Assembly (NCBI RefSeq): GCF_036227125.1
Contig: NZ_CP109435.1
Location: 2,108,001-2,172,000, forward strand
Direction of reading: 5' to 3'
Length of the DNA stretch: 64,000 nucleotides
Origin: Streptomyces sp. NBC_01485
Lineage (GTDB): Bacteria > Actinomycetota > Actinomycetes > Streptomycetales > Streptomycetaceae
Below, piece by piece: positions 16,165 to 24,640 of the stretch (position 1 is the stretch's first letter; each line of letters opens with the position of its first letter). Position numbers and translations under genes: made by a program. The notes beneath the pieces are model-generated. The model had not been told where the DNA came from, ran no database searches, and saw only the letters and a program-made list of their open reading frames with translations.

Positions 16165-16756
16165 ATAGTGTCGAAGTGCGGATCTTGGAGGCGTCCTCGC
16201 GGAAAGCGGTGTCCCGGACGAAGTGGAGCCTGTTTTCGATCACCCAGCGCGCCCTCGAGATCGTCGCGATGCGTTCCGGGGACGCCTGCCGACTGGTCAT
16301 CCCGGTGCCGGTCAGCGCGGCCGGCAGATGGGCGGCCGGGGTGGTTCCGAGGCGCGAGCCGCGGGCGCTCTTGCCGTCGACCGCGAGGGTGTCGGCACCG
16401 GCTGGGTCGTGTCCGAGGAGGTCGGCCAGGCCCCCGGGGCAGGTGTTCTTGATGACCCGCCGGATCGTCGCGCCGCTGGGCGGGATGCACACGGCCAGGG
16501 CGGTTGCGGTACGGGCACCGAGCCGGGCCAGAACGTCCTGCGGGGCGTCGGCGGCCCGCTCAGCGATCGCCACGTAACTCCTCGCCCGGCTCACCACAGC
16601 GGAGCAGGCGATCAGCAGCACTGCCACGAAGGGGTGAGCTTCCCGCGCCGGCACCGCGGGTCGGCCGGCGTGGCCAGCCGCTCGGCCAGCGCACCCGTCG
16701 CGCGGTGCTGACGGGTGGGCGACGTGCCCGGACAGACGGTGGCAGACTGACGGCAC
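16165..16756 (-). pseudogene. ISAs1-family transposase remnant with internal deletion
   Basis: The N-terminal part reads HPFVAVLLIACSAVVSRARSY, DVLARLGARTATA, and TLAVDGKSARGSR with the first catalytic Asp, as in ISAs1/H-repeat transposases. After LPAALTGTG the sequence jumps directly to SPERIATISRARWVIENRLHFVRDTAFREDASKIRT, the C-terminal motif that normally lies about 150 residues later. The middle catalytic part is deleted and the extreme C-terminus is missing. The start (about 16740-16756) is uncertain. It lies only 10 bp beyond the WYL stop. Confidence 0.82.
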
Positions 16757-16928
16757 ATCGAAGCTCCGTTGGGCGCGGGCGACTTGGGAAGGTCACCTCC
16801 GCAACGAGCTTCGTTGCGTCGTCAGCCGCATCGAGCGAGCAGTAACCGTGCGCGAGTGGATGGAACGGATGGGTGCCGAAGCAGGTTCGTGACACCCCTG
16901 GGCGGCAGTGCAGCCTGCTGGACAGGCT

Positions 16929-17035
16929 GAGGAAATGACACCGATCTGAGACAGCCGTCGGCCGAAACGTTGTGAGACTGACGAGGAACCCGCAGGTCAC
17001 AGCGTCGGCGCATGACACCGAAAGTGAGAACCTAC
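16929..17035 (+). repeat. Left copy of a diverged ~110-bp direct repeat flanking the DHFR-like gene
   Basis: It begins GAGGAAATGACACCGATCTG and includes CCGCAGGTCAC and CATGACACCG before GAGAACCTACA. The right copy at 17864-17972 has the same order of blocks. The first 24 bases differ at 3 positions. Several TGACA/TGTCA words recur inside, as in multi-site transposon ends. The rest of the 16757-17136 gap holds no gene I can support. Confidence 0.6.
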
Positions 17036-17058
17036 ACCCATGTAGGGTCTCGCGGCTG

Positions 17059-17117
17059 ATGTCGTAGTCTCACGGGCCGTGTCGTACCGATGTCGTATAC
17101 GACATCACCGTGAGACT
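17059..17117. promoter_or_regulatory. Nested palindromes with repeated TGTCGTA words
   Basis: An 18-bp perfect palindrome GATGTCGTATACGACATC (17089-17106) sits inside outer arms AGTCTCACGG (17066-17075) and CCGTGAGACT (17108-17117). TGTCGTA occurs at 17060, 17080 and 17091 and inverted at 17098. The inverted word recurs at 18009-18015. It lies just past the 3' end of the DHFR-like gene. It could be a protein-binding array or a transposon end; no adjacent promoter is obvious. Confidence 0.55.
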
Positions 17118-17136
17118 CGCGCGTGGGTGCTGCTGC

Positions 17137-17703
17137 TCAGCGCCTCGTCTCGTACCTGGTCAGGACCACGCCGCCGGGAAGCGTCCGCGTCTCCACCAGG
17201 TTCAGGTTCACCCAGCTGTCCAGCGCGGTGAAGAACGGCGTGCCGCTGCCCACCAGGACCGGATGGGCGGCGATCGCGTACTCGTCGATCAGCCCGGCGC
17301 GCATGGCCGACCCGGCGAGCGTTGCGCCGCCGATGTTCATTGGGCCGCCGTCCTCGGCCTTGAGCCGGGTGATCTCGGCGATCGCGTCGCCGGTGACCAG
17401 GCGGGTGTTCCAGTCGACCTTGTCGATCGTCGAGGAGAACACCACCTTCGGCGTGTCCCGCCAGTTCCGCGCGAACTCGATCTCCGCCGGGGTGGCGCCC
17501 GGCTGCTGGTCGCCGGTTGGCCAGTAGGAGCTCATCGTCTCCCACAGCTTGCGCCCGTACAGCGACAGGCCACTCGCCTGCTCGTGGTCGAGCCACCACT
17601 GGAACAGCTCGTCGCTCGGCGGTCCGCTCCAGCCGATGTCGTCGCCGGCCGCGGCGATGTAGCCGTCCAGGGTCAGGTTCATGCCGTAGATCAGTTTCCG
17701 CAT
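17137..17703 (-). CDS. Dihydrofolate reductase / RibD C-terminal domain family protein
   Basis: A 188-residue protein of the RibD_C group: MRKLIYGMNLTLDGYIA at the start, LSLYGRKLWETMSSYW, KVVFSSTIDKVDWNTRLV, and the NADPH-binding GGPMNIGGATLAGSAMRAGLIDEYAIAAHPVLVGSGTPFF. Members bind NADPH, but most are not true folate reductases and their substrates are unknown. ATG at 17703 has GGAAGG 7 bases upstream. The gene is enclosed by diverged direct repeats, so it may have travelled as cargo. The 406-bp stretch from 17704 to 18109 upstream holds the right repeat and no other gene. Confidence 0.88.
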   Translation of the reverse strand: MRKLIYGMNLTLDGYIAAAGDDIGWSGPPSDELFQWWLDHEQASGLSLYGRKLWETMSSYWPTGDQQPGATPAEIEFARNWRDTPKVVFSSTIDKVDWNTRLVTGDAIAEITRLKAEDGGPMNIGGATLAGSAMRAGLIDEYAIAAHPVLVGSGTPFFTALDSWVNLNLVETRTLPGGVVLTRYETRR

Positions 17704-17863
17704 GGCGCAGCCTTCCGTCCGTGGGTGTCCGGCGTATAGACCAGCGCGGCGCGGGAAACTCATCGGTGCGCGATCTGGGCTCGCCGGCAGTCCTCGTGCT
17801 CGGGGCTCAGCGTGGTGTACTCGGCCGACTCGGGCAAGCCGCCTGATCTCGACCTCGCCCTCG

Positions 17864-17972
17864 CGAGGAAATGCCACGGATTTGAGACTGATCACGGGTG
17901 ACAAGGCCGTGAGGCAGCCAAGAACGCCCAGGTCACGCAAGATCGACATGTCACGAGCGGCGAGACCCTACA
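17864..17972 (+). repeat. Right copy of the diverged direct repeat flanking the DHFR-like gene
   Basis: It begins GAGGAAATGCCACGGATTTG, then GTGAGGCAGCC, CCCAGGTCAC and CATGTCACGA before GAGACCCTACATGGG. The block order matches 16929-17035. In addition GAGACCCTACATGGG is the reverse complement of CCCATGTAGGGTCTC at 17037-17051, so the unit also has an inverted relation to the left side. Confidence 0.6.
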
Positions 17973-18109
17973 TGGGCCCCTGATAGCGGCTACCAGGAGA
18001 CGAAGTCATACGACACCGACGTCCGCGTAGATCTGGGCACGGTTCGTGAGGCTCAGCTTCCCCGAAACGGCCGGTGATCGATGTCAGTCCCCCGTGCCAT
18101 CCTCCCCCC

Positions 18110-18637
18110 ATGACCACCAACACACCCCAGCCCCTCCCCGACGGCCGACCCGTCCCCCTCATGACCGGTGATGAACTCCCCATGCTGGAGAGCTGGTTGG
18201 AGTTTCATCGGGGGACGCTTGTGTTGAAGTGTGCGGGGCTGGATGACGAGCAGGTGCGGCAAGTCGCCGCCGAGCCGTCCGCGTTGACGTTGCTCGGGCT
18301 GGTACAGCATCTCGCCGAAGTCGAACGGAACTGGTTCCAGCGGGCGTTCGCCGGGCTGGACGTGCCGCCGGTGTTCGAGGAGGAGACCGGGTACGTGCTC
18401 GACGCCGGGCGGGGGCTCGACGAGGCGCTGGCCGTGTGGCGGCGGGAGATCGCGCGGGGGCGGGAGTTGATCGCCGGGCGGTCACTGGAGGACACCGGGC
18501 GGATCGTCGACGGGCCGATGGCCGGCCTCGAGGTCAGTCTGCGCTGGGTGCTCATCCACATGATCGAGGAGTACGCCCGGCACAACGGTCACGCGGACAT
18601 CCTCCGGGAGCGCATCGACGGGGCGACCGGATTCTGA
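18110..18637 (+). CDS. DinB/DUF664 family protein
   Basis: A 175-residue four-helix metal-binding protein of the DinB/YfiT type. Helical segments [37 protein letters not shown] and [28 protein letters not shown] carry the three conserved His ([19 protein letters not shown]). In actinobacteria such proteins are often mycothiol-dependent transferases or isomerases. The ATG at 18110 has no ribosome site within 12 bases; the message may be leaderless. A 10-bp-stem terminator follows the gene. Confidence 0.85.
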   Translation: MTTNTPQPLPDGRPVPLMTGDELPMLESWLEFHRGTLVLKCAGLDDEQVRQVAAEPSALTLLGLVQHLAEVERNWFQRAFAGLDVPPVFEEETGYVLDAGRGLDEALAVWRREIARGRELIAGRSLEDTGRIVDGPMAGLEVSLRWVLIHMIEEYARHNGHADILRERIDGATGF

Positions 18638-18706
18638 TTCCAGTTCTGAATTCGCGGCGATTCCGGGAATTCTCTCCAGGAGAGCCTTCCCTGTTCTCCT
18701 GCCCGG

Positions 18707-18732
18707 ATTCCCTGCGGCTAAACGCAGGGAAT
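18707..18732 (+). terminator. Terminator after the DinB-like gene
   Basis: ATTCCCTGCG (18707-18716) pairs perfectly with CGCAGGGAAT (18723-18732) around a 6-base loop. A smaller hairpin CTCTCC-A-GGAGAG precedes it at 18672-18684. Together they should insulate the ect operon from upstream transcription. Confidence 0.75.
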
Positions 18733-18741
18733 TTCCGGCCG

Positions 18742-18890
18742 GTTACGAGTCCGTGACGCATTGCACAAGTGGTGCGGTATGTACCTTTCATGGGGTGCAA
18801 AGATGTGCAAATAGGGCTCCTGTCCCTGTGGCATCACGGAATCACCACGGCCTCTCCATGCGTTATTGAATTTCCCTGGGTAAGTTCAAT
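18742..18890 (+). promoter_or_regulatory. ectA upstream region with GlnR-like half sites and an inverted repeat
   Basis: GTTAC-N6-GTGAC at 18742-18757 resembles the GTnAC-N6-GaAAC layout of GlnR boxes; GlnR is reported (from memory) to repress ectABCD in S. coelicolor. A possible -10, TATGTA, is at 18778-18783. Two GTGCAAA-type words follow at about 18795-18812. ATTGAATTT and AAGTTCAAT (18865-18873, 18882-18890) form an 8/9 inverted repeat just before the ectA start. None of these has been tested. Confidence 0.45.
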
Positions 18891-18894
18891 CCGC

Positions 18895-19428
18895 ATGACT
18901 GCCGCACAAGCAGACCTACGTATCGACCGCCCGTCGGTGGAAGACGGGACCGTACTCTGGCGTATCGCCAAGGAATCCGGAACGCTCGATCTGAACTCCT
19001 CCTACAGCTATCTGCTGTGGTGTCGCGACTTCGCCGGCACCTCGGCCGTGGTGCGGGCGGAGGGCGAGGCCGGCGGCGAGCCGGTCGGGTTCGTCACCGG
19101 GTATGTACGGCCGGAGGACCCGCACACCCTGCTGGTCTGGCAGGTGGCCGTAGACGCCGCGTACCGCGGTCGCGGACTCGCCGCCGCGCTGCTCGACGGG
19201 CTGACCGCGCGGCTCACCGCCGAACGCCCGCTCAGCCCGATCACCACCGTCGAGACCACGATCACGCCCGGCAACACCGCCTCCGAGCGGCTTTTCACGT
19301 CGTACGCCGAGCGGCACGGGGCTGCCGTCAGCCGCGAGGTGCTGTTCGGGGCCGGGCTGTTCCCCGACGGCCCGCACGACCCCGAAGTGCTGTACCGCAT
19401 GGGCCCGTTGACCACACCTTCGCAGTAA
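18895..19428 (+). CDS. ectA: L-2,4-diaminobutyrate N-gamma-acetyltransferase EctA
   Basis: The second enzyme of ectoine synthesis: it acetylates L-2,4-diaminobutyrate at N-gamma using acetyl-CoA. The 177-residue GNAT protein shows the EctA signatures LDLNSSYSYLLWCRDFA, GFVTGYVRPEDPHTLLVWQVAVD, and the CoA loop YRGRGLAAALLDGL followed by TTITPGNTASERLF. The ATG at 18895 (MTAAQADLRID) fits homologues; an in-frame ATG at 18769 would add 42 unrelated residues. It leads the ectABCD operon, with 12 bp to ectB. Confidence 0.96.
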   Translation: MTAAQADLRIDRPSVEDGTVLWRIAKESGTLDLNSSYSYLLWCRDFAGTSAVVRAEGEAGGEPVGFVTGYVRPEDPHTLLVWQVAVDAAYRGRGLAAALLDGLTARLTAERPLSPITTVETTITPGNTASERLFTSYAERHGAAVSREVLFGAGLFPDGPHDPEVLYRMGPLTTPSQ

Positions 19429-19440
19429 GGAGCGATTCCC

Positions 19441-20712
19441 GTGAGCATCACCCAGCCCGACCTCAGCGTGTTCGAGACCCTCGAGTCCGAGGTGCGCAGC
19501 TACTGCCGTGGCTGGCCCGTCGTCTTCGACCGGGCGCAGGGCAGCCGCATGTACGACGAGGACGGTCATCGGTACCTGGACTTCTTCGCCGGTGCCGGGT
19601 CTCTCAACTACGGCCACAACAACCCCGTACTGAAACGGGCGTTGATCGACTATCTGATGCGGGACGGCGTCACGCACGGGCTCGACATGTCCACCGTCGC
19701 CAAGCGGTCCTTCCTGCAGACCTTCCAGGATCTGGTGCTGCGCCCGCGTGACCTGCCCTACAAGGTGATGTTCCCGGGCCCGACCGGCACCAACGCCGTG
19801 GAGTCCGCGCTGAAGCTGGCGCGGAAGGTGAAGGGGCGCGAGGCCATCGTGTCGTTCACCAACGCCTTCCACGGGATGTCGCTCGGATCGCTGGCCGTCA
19901 CGGGCAACGCCTTCAAGCGGGCCGGCGCCGGGATCCCGCTGGTGCACGGCACGCCCATGCCGTTCGACAACTACTTCGACGGACGGATCCCCGACTTCCT
20001 GTGGTTCGAGCGGCTGCTCGAGGACCAGGGGTCCGGGCTCAACAAACCCGCGGCCGTGATCGTCGAGACCGTGCAGGGCGAGGGCGGCATCAACGTCGCG
20101 CGTCCGGAGTGGCTGCGGGCGCTGAAGGAGCTGTGCGAACGGCAGGACATGCTGCTGATCGTCGACGACATCCAGATGGGATGCGGGCGCACCGGGGCCT
20201 TCTTCTCCTTCGAGGAGGCCGGGATCGTCCCGGACATCGTCACCGTGTCCAAGTCCATCAGCGGCTACGGACTGCCCATGTCGCTCTGCCTGCTCCGGCC
20301 CGAGCTCGACGTGTGGGAGCCGGGCGAGCACAACGGCACCTTCCGCGGCAACAATCCGGCGTTCGTCACCGCCACCGCCGCCCTCGAGACGTACTGGGCC
20401 GACGGGTCCGCCATGGAGAAGCAGACCCGGGCGCGCGGCGAGCAGATCGAGCAGGCGCTCATCTCGATCACCGAGGAGAACCTCGCCGACGTCAAGGAGT
20501 ACCGGGGCCGCGGACTCGTGTGGGGTCTGGAGTTCCACGAGAAGGCGCGGGCCGAGCGGGTCGCGCGGCGCGCCTTCGAGCTCGGGCTGCTGATCGAGAC
20601 GTCCGGCCCGGAGAGCGAGGTCGTCAAGCTGCTGCCGGCCCTGACCATCACCCCGGAGGAGCTGGACGAGGGCCTCAGCGTCGTCGCCCGCGCCGTACGG
20701 GAAACCGTCTGA
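19441..20712 (+). CDS. ectB: L-2,4-diaminobutyrate:2-oxoglutarate aminotransferase EctB
   Basis: It converts aspartate beta-semialdehyde to L-2,4-diaminobutyrate with glutamate as donor, the first step of ectoine synthesis. The 423-residue class III aminotransferase shows YLDFFAGAGSLNYGHNN, the PGPTGTNAVESALKLARKVKGR phosphate site, LLIVDDIQMGCGRTG, and VTVSKSISGYGLPMS with Schiff-base lysine K271. GTG at 19441 has AAGGAG 8 bases upstream. A 51-bp gap separates it from ectC. Confidence 0.97.
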   Translation: MSITQPDLSVFETLESEVRSYCRGWPVVFDRAQGSRMYDEDGHRYLDFFAGAGSLNYGHNNPVLKRALIDYLMRDGVTHGLDMSTVAKRSFLQTFQDLVLRPRDLPYKVMFPGPTGTNAVESALKLARKVKGREAIVSFTNAFHGMSLGSLAVTGNAFKRAGAGIPLVHGTPMPFDNYFDGRIPDFLWFERLLEDQGSGLNKPAAVIVETVQGEGGINVARPEWLRALKELCERQDMLLIVDDIQMGCGRTGAFFSFEEAGIVPDIVTVSKSISGYGLPMSLCLLRPELDVWEPGEHNGTFRGNNPAFVTATAALETYWADGSAMEKQTRARGEQIEQALISITEENLADVKEYRGRGLVWGLEFHEKARAERVARRAFELGLLIETSGPESEVVKLLPALTITPEELDEGLSVVARAVRETV

Positions 20713-20763
20713 CCACCATCGATCCGACACCTGACCACCCCTGTCGAGGAGGCATCGCACCCC

Positions 20764-21168
20764 GTGATCGTCCGTTCGTTCAAGGACATCGAAGGCACTG
20801 ACCGGCATGTGCGGGCGGCGTCCGGCACCTGGGAGAGCAAGCGCATCGTGCTCGCCCGGGAACGGGTCGGGTTCTCGCTGCACGAGACGATTCTGTACGC
20901 GGGTACCGAGACGTCGATGTGGTACGCGAACCACGTCGAGGCCGTCGTCTGCGTCGAGGGCGAGGCCGAGCTGACCGACCACGAGACCGGGCGCGCGCAC
21001 CGCGTCACGCCCGGGACCATGTACCTCCTCGACGGGCACGAGCGGCACACGTTGCGCGTCAAGGAGGACTTCCGCTGTCTCTGCGTGTTCAACCCGCCCG
21101 TGACCGGACGGGAGGACCATGACGACAACGGCGTCTACCCCCTGCTGACCGAGCCCGAGGAGGTGTGA
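20764..21168 (+). CDS. ectC: L-ectoine synthase EctC
   Basis: It cyclises N-gamma-acetyl-diaminobutyrate to ectoine. The 134-residue cupin shows [59 protein letters not shown] and [35 protein letters not shown], with the metal ligands in the E, Y and H of the cupin motifs. GAGGAGG stands ahead of the GTG at 20764. Its stop is overlapped by a GTG that could, but probably does not, start ectD. Confidence 0.97.
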   Translation: MIVRSFKDIEGTDRHVRAASGTWESKRIVLARERVGFSLHETILYAGTETSMWYANHVEAVVCVEGEAELTDHETGRAHRVTPGTMYLLDGHERHTLRVKEDFRCLCVFNPPVTGREDHDDNGVYPLLTEPEEV

Positions 21169-21173
21169 GCGCC

Positions 21174-22061
21174 GTGACCACGCTCACCGATCTGTATCCC
21201 ACCCGTGGCACCACCGAGGTGTCCGTCCCCCGCCAGGACCCCGTCGTCTGGGGCTCCCCCGACGCCGCCGGCCCGATCCCGACGGCCGGCCTCCAGACGT
21301 ACGAGCGCGACGGCTTCCTCGGCGTCGACCAGTTGATCAGCGACGACGAGGCCACCGTCTGCCGGCGGGAGCTGGAGCGGCTCGTCGCCGACCCGGAGAT
21401 CCGGGCGGACGAGCGGTCGATCGTCGAGCCACGGTCCAAGGAGATCCGGTCCGTCTTCGAGGTGCACAAGCTCAGTCCCGTGTTCGCCGCCCTGGTGCGC
21501 GACGAGCGGGTCGTCGGGCGGGCGCGGCAGATCCTCGGCTCGGACGTGTACGTCCACCAGTCTCGGATCAACGTCAAGCCGGGCTTCGGGGCCGGGGGCT
21601 TCTACTGGCACTCGGACTTCGAGACCTGGCACGCCGAGGACGGTCTGCCGAACATGCGGACGGTGTCCGTCTCGATCGCGCTGACCGAGAACTTCGACAC
21701 CAACGGCGGGCTCATGATCATGCCGGGCTCGCACCGGACGTTCCTCGGCTGCGCCGGGGCCACCCCCGAGGACAACTACAAGAAGTCGTTGCAGATGCAG
21801 GACGCGGGCACGCCGTCCGACGAGGCGCTGACCTCGATGGCGGGCGACCACGGCATCAAGTTGTTCACCGGGAAGGCCGGTTCGGCGACCTGGTTCGACT
21901 GCAACTGCATGCACGGGTCCGGCGACAACATCACGCCGTTCCCGCGCAGCAATGTCTTCGTCGTGTTCAACAGCGTGGAGAACACGGCCGTGGAGCCGTT
22001 CGCGGCTCCGATCCGGCGGCCGGAGTTCATCGGGGCGAGGGACTTCACCCCGGTGCGGTGA
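21174..22061 (+). CDS. ectD: Ectoine 5-hydroxylase EctD
   Basis: A non-heme Fe(II)/2-oxoglutarate dioxygenase that makes 5-hydroxyectoine. The ligand triad is visible as H146 and D148 in FYWHSDFETWHAEDG and H247 in CNCMHGSGDN; these positions agree closely with H146/D148/H248 of the Virgibacillus enzyme as I remember it. The GTG at 21174 is preferred over the GTG at 21165: GAGGAGG (21157-21163) is 10 bases from 21174 but only 1 from 21165. Its presence means the strain can make hydroxyectoine as well as ectoine. Confidence 0.95.
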   Translation: MTTLTDLYPTRGTTEVSVPRQDPVVWGSPDAAGPIPTAGLQTYERDGFLGVDQLISDDEATVCRRELERLVADPEIRADERSIVEPRSKEIRSVFEVHKLSPVFAALVRDERVVGRARQILGSDVYVHQSRINVKPGFGAGGFYWHSDFETWHAEDGLPNMRTVSVSIALTENFDTNGGLMIMPGSHRTFLGCAGATPEDNYKKSLQMQDAGTPSDEALTSMAGDHGIKLFTGKAGSATWFDCNCMHGSGDNITPFPRSNVFVVFNSVENTAVEPFAAPIRRPEFIGARDFTPVR

Positions 22062-22085
22062 ATTCCCCACCCGGTGTGGGAGTTC
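22060..22085. terminator. Bidirectional hairpin between convergent ectD and aminotransferase genes
   Basis: GAATTCCCCAC and GTGGGAGTTC form an imperfect stem around CCGGT, spanning the ectD stop and touching the stop codon of the convergent minus-strand gene. Confidence 0.65.
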
Positions 22086-23145
22086 AGCCCGACAGCGCGT
22101 CCAGCAGGTGGTCGACGTCGGCTGGTGTGTTGAACAGGTGGAAGGACGCGCGCAGGTTGCCCGCGCGTTCGGAGACCTGGATGCCGGCGGCGGCCAACTC
22201 GGGCTGACGGTGGGCCAGTCCGGGCACGGCGACGATCGCCGACCCGGGTGCGGGAACGGGTTCGTGGCCGAGGGTCGTGAGGCCCGCGCGGAAGCGGTCG
22301 GCGAGGGCGAGGTTGTGGGCGCGGATCGCCGACACGCCGAGTTCCTCGATCAGTTCGAGGGAGCGGCGCAGTCCGGCGTGGGTGAACAGGACGGGCGACA
22401 GGTCGAACCGCCGTGCCGAGTGGGCGAGTTCGGCGACCGGGCCGTAACAGCTCGCCTCGGGCTCCTCGCCCGCGACCCACCCCGCGAGGATCGGTGACAG
22501 TCCGCCGAAGTCCTCCGGGACGACGAGGAAGGCCGCGCCGTTCGGTCCGAGCAGCCACTTGTAGGAGACGGCGGCGGAGAAGTCGTGGGCGTCGGCGTCC
22601 GTCGGCAGCCAGCCGGCGGACTGCGAGAAGTCGACGTAGGTGCGCGCCCCGTGCGTGCGGGCCGCCTCGCGCAGGGCGGGCAGGTCGGCGATCCGGCCGT
22701 CGGCGGACTGGGCGGCGCTGACCGCGACCAGCGCCGTGCCGGGGCGGACGGAGTCGGCGATCCGCTCCAGCGGGACCTCGCGCACCTTGAGGTCGCCGCG
22801 GACGTGGAACGGGTTCAGCACGGAGGTGAAGTCGCCCTCGGCGGTGAGGACTTCGGCGCCCGCGGGAAGCGAGGCGGCGATCAGGCCGGTGTGCGCGGCG
22901 ACCGACGCGCCCAGCGCCACCCGGCCCACCGGGACGCCGGCCAGCCGTGCGTACGCGGCCCGGCACGCCTCCACGTCCTCGTGCAGCGGAGTCAACGGCC
23001 TGCCCTCGGCCCGCAGCAGCGCCGCCTCATGCAGGGCGGCGACGGTGCGGGCGGGGAGGAGGCCGTTGCTCGCGGTGTTGAGATAGGTGGTCTTCGGGGC
23101 GAACTCGGCACGGACGAGGCTCTCGAAAGTCTCCGTAGTCTCCAT
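22084..23145 (-). CDS. Class V aminotransferase-fold PLP enzyme
   Basis: A 353-residue fold-type I PLP protein of the cysteine desulfurase / kynureninase-like group. It shows TTYLNTASNGLLPARTV, LGASVAAHTGLIAASLP at the phosphate site, ARTYVDFSQSAGWLP with the pyridine Asp, and FSAAVSYKWLLGPNGAAFL with the Schiff-base lysine. The reaction is unknown. ATG at 23145 (METTETFESLV) is chosen by family length; only a GGAA stretch precedes it. It faces ectD and, from memory, a homologue sits beside ectD in S. coelicolor as well, so a link with ectoine metabolism is possible but unproven. Confidence 0.8.
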   Translation of the reverse strand: METTETFESLVRAEFAPKTTYLNTASNGLLPARTVAALHEAALLRAEGRPLTPLHEDVEACRAAYARLAGVPVGRVALGASVAAHTGLIAASLPAGAEVLTAEGDFTSVLNPFHVRGDLKVREVPLERIADSVRPGTALVAVSAAQSADGRIADLPALREAARTHGARTYVDFSQSAGWLPTDADAHDFSAAVSYKWLLGPNGAAFLVVPEDFGGLSPILAGWVAGEEPEASCYGPVAELAHSARRFDLSPVLFTHAGLRRSLELIEELGVSAIRAHNLALADRFRAGLTTLGHEPVPAPGSAIVAVPGLAHRQPELAAAGIQVSERAGNLRASFHLFNTPADVDHLLDALSG

Positions 23146-23242
23146 GGGTTCCACTCTGCGGCCGCCAGAACTCATAGTCCATTGCGGCTTTCTACGTGGT
23201 TCCACCAAGCCACGCTTATGGATCGGCCCCGACCTGCGGTTT

Positions 23243-23971
23243 TCAGCCCTGCGGCACCGCGCACCCGTCGGGTCCGCAGACCTCCGCGCCGTCGCCACCG
23301 TCGCCGCCGCCGACCAGCTTCAGCGGGGAGCGGTCGCCCCAGGCCTGGGTCAGGGCCTGGGTGAAGACCTCGGCGGGCTGCGCGCCGGAGACGCCGACGG
23401 CGCGGTCCAGGACGAAGAACGGCACGCCGTTCGCGCCGAGTTGGGCGGCCTCGCGCTCGTCGGCGCGGACCTCGTCGGCGTAGGCGGCCGGGTCGGCGAG
23501 GACCGTGCGGGCGGCGTCCGCGTCGAGGCCCGCCTCGACGGCCAGGTCGACGAGCCGCTCGTCGCCCTCGGAGAAGACGGACCGCTCCTCGGCGAAGTTC
23601 GCCCGGTAGAGGATCTGGATCAGCTCGTCCTGCCGGCCGTGCTCCTTGGCGAAGTGCAGCAGGCGGTGCATGTCGAAGGTGCTGCCGTGGTCGCGGTCGC
23701 GGGTGCGGTAGGCGAGGCCCTCGGCGGCGGCCTGGGCACCGAGGTTCTCCTCGCCGGCCTGCGCCTGCGCCGCGCTCATGCCGTACTTCTTGCCGAGCAT
23801 GGCCAGCACGGGCTGGATGTCACCCTTGGCGCGGCCGGGGTCCAGCTCGAAGGAGCGGTGCACCACCTCGACCTGGTCGCGGTGCGGGAAGGCCTCGAGC
23901 GCCTTCTCGAAGCGGGCCTTGCCCACGTAGCACCAGGGGCAGGCGATGTCGCTCCAGATCTCGACGCGCAT
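23243..23971 (-). CDS. DsbA-family oxidoreductase, FrnE-like
   Basis: A 242-residue cytoplasmic thioredoxin-fold protein with redox centre C11-P-W-C14 (EIWSDIACPWCYVGKARFEKAL), the FrnE insertion domain (GSTFDMHRLLHFAKEHGRQDEL) and the cis-proline loop GANGVPFFVLDRAVGVSGAQ. It has no signal peptide. Members of this group catalyse disulfide exchange or isomerise small metabolites. A C-terminal CGPDGC pair is an extra possible disulfide or metal site. The gap upstream contains the 10-bp palindrome TGAACGTTCA at 24025-24034. Confidence 0.9.
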   Translation of the reverse strand: MRVEIWSDIACPWCYVGKARFEKALEAFPHRDQVEVVHRSFELDPGRAKGDIQPVLAMLGKKYGMSAAQAQAGEENLGAQAAAEGLAYRTRDRDHGSTFDMHRLLHFAKEHGRQDELIQILYRANFAEERSVFSEGDERLVDLAVEAGLDADAARTVLADPAAYADEVRADEREAAQLGANGVPFFVLDRAVGVSGAQPAEVFTQALTQAWGDRSPLKLVGGGDGGDGAEVCGPDGCAVPQG

Positions 23972-24075
23972 GTCTCGGCTCTCTCCAGGTCGTACGGGTA
24001 CGGAGACTCCCTCCGCCTGGTGTGTGAACGTTCAAGCGGCCGGTTTCATTCCCCGCCCGTCAGGTTTCGGCTCGT

Positions 24076-24579
24076 TCACTCCCCGCTCACCGGGAAACAC
24101 AGGAAGAGATGGTGATCATCCTCGGCGGGCGGGTTCCGCGGGTCAGGAAACCAGCCCTGACGTGCGTAGAAGGCCTGGGCGCGCCGGTTGTCGACGTGCA
24201 CGTCGAGCACGGCCGTGCGCCGGCCGTCCGCCCGCCACTGCTCGACACAGGCCGTGTGCAGGGCCGTACCGATGCCGCCGCGCCAGTGGCCGGGGTCGAC
24301 GTGGAACTGGAACAGCTTGACGGTGTCGGCGGCCGAGCCCTCCGGCGTACGGAACGAGGCGAGGCCGACGATCCGCCCCTGCTCGACGACGCAGAGCACC
24401 TGGCCGTCGGGCCGCTCGATGGCCGTGCGCCAGTTCGCGAGCCAGTCGGTGCCGTCCTGCGGGACCCCGTCCGGGTAGTAGGTCGCCCGGGCGCGCGCGT
24501 GCAGCGCGGCGACCGCCTCCGCCTCGGCGGGCACGGCGGTACGGATCACCCGGTTTCCGGTCAGGCGCTCTTCGATCAT
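24076..24579 (-). CDS. GNAT family N-acetyltransferase
   Basis: A 167-residue single-domain acetyltransferase. NRVIRTAVPAEAEAVAALHARAR opens the domain, FQFHVDPGHWRGGIGTALHTACVEQW is the acetyl-CoA binding loop, and LDVHVDNRRAQAFYARQGWFPD closes it. The substrate is unknown. The ATG at 24579 gives a normal domain boundary but has no clear ribosome site; an ATG at 24606 is the alternative. It lies 61 bp downstream of the DUF1349 gene on the same strand. Confidence 0.85.
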   Translation of the reverse strand: MIEERLTGNRVIRTAVPAEAEAVAALHARARATYYPDGVPQDGTDWLANWRTAIERPDGQVLCVVEQGRIVGLASFRTPEGSAADTVKLFQFHVDPGHWRGGIGTALHTACVEQWRADGRRTAVLDVHVDNRRAQAFYARQGWFPDPRNPPAEDDHHLFLCFPVSGE

Positions 24580-24640
24580 GCACGGCAGGACGCGTCGGGC
24601 CGTCACGCCGGTTCCCGCCGGCCGGACCGCGCCCGCCTGC

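Noticed and set aside
18916..21120. 734-codon minus-strand frame opposite ectABC
   Set aside because: The ect genes on the other strand are unmistakable, and the antisense product is Gly/Val/Asp-rich without motifs.
21165..21173. GTG at 21165 as the ectD start
   Set aside because: The ribosome site would be 1 base away; GTG at 21174 has proper spacing.
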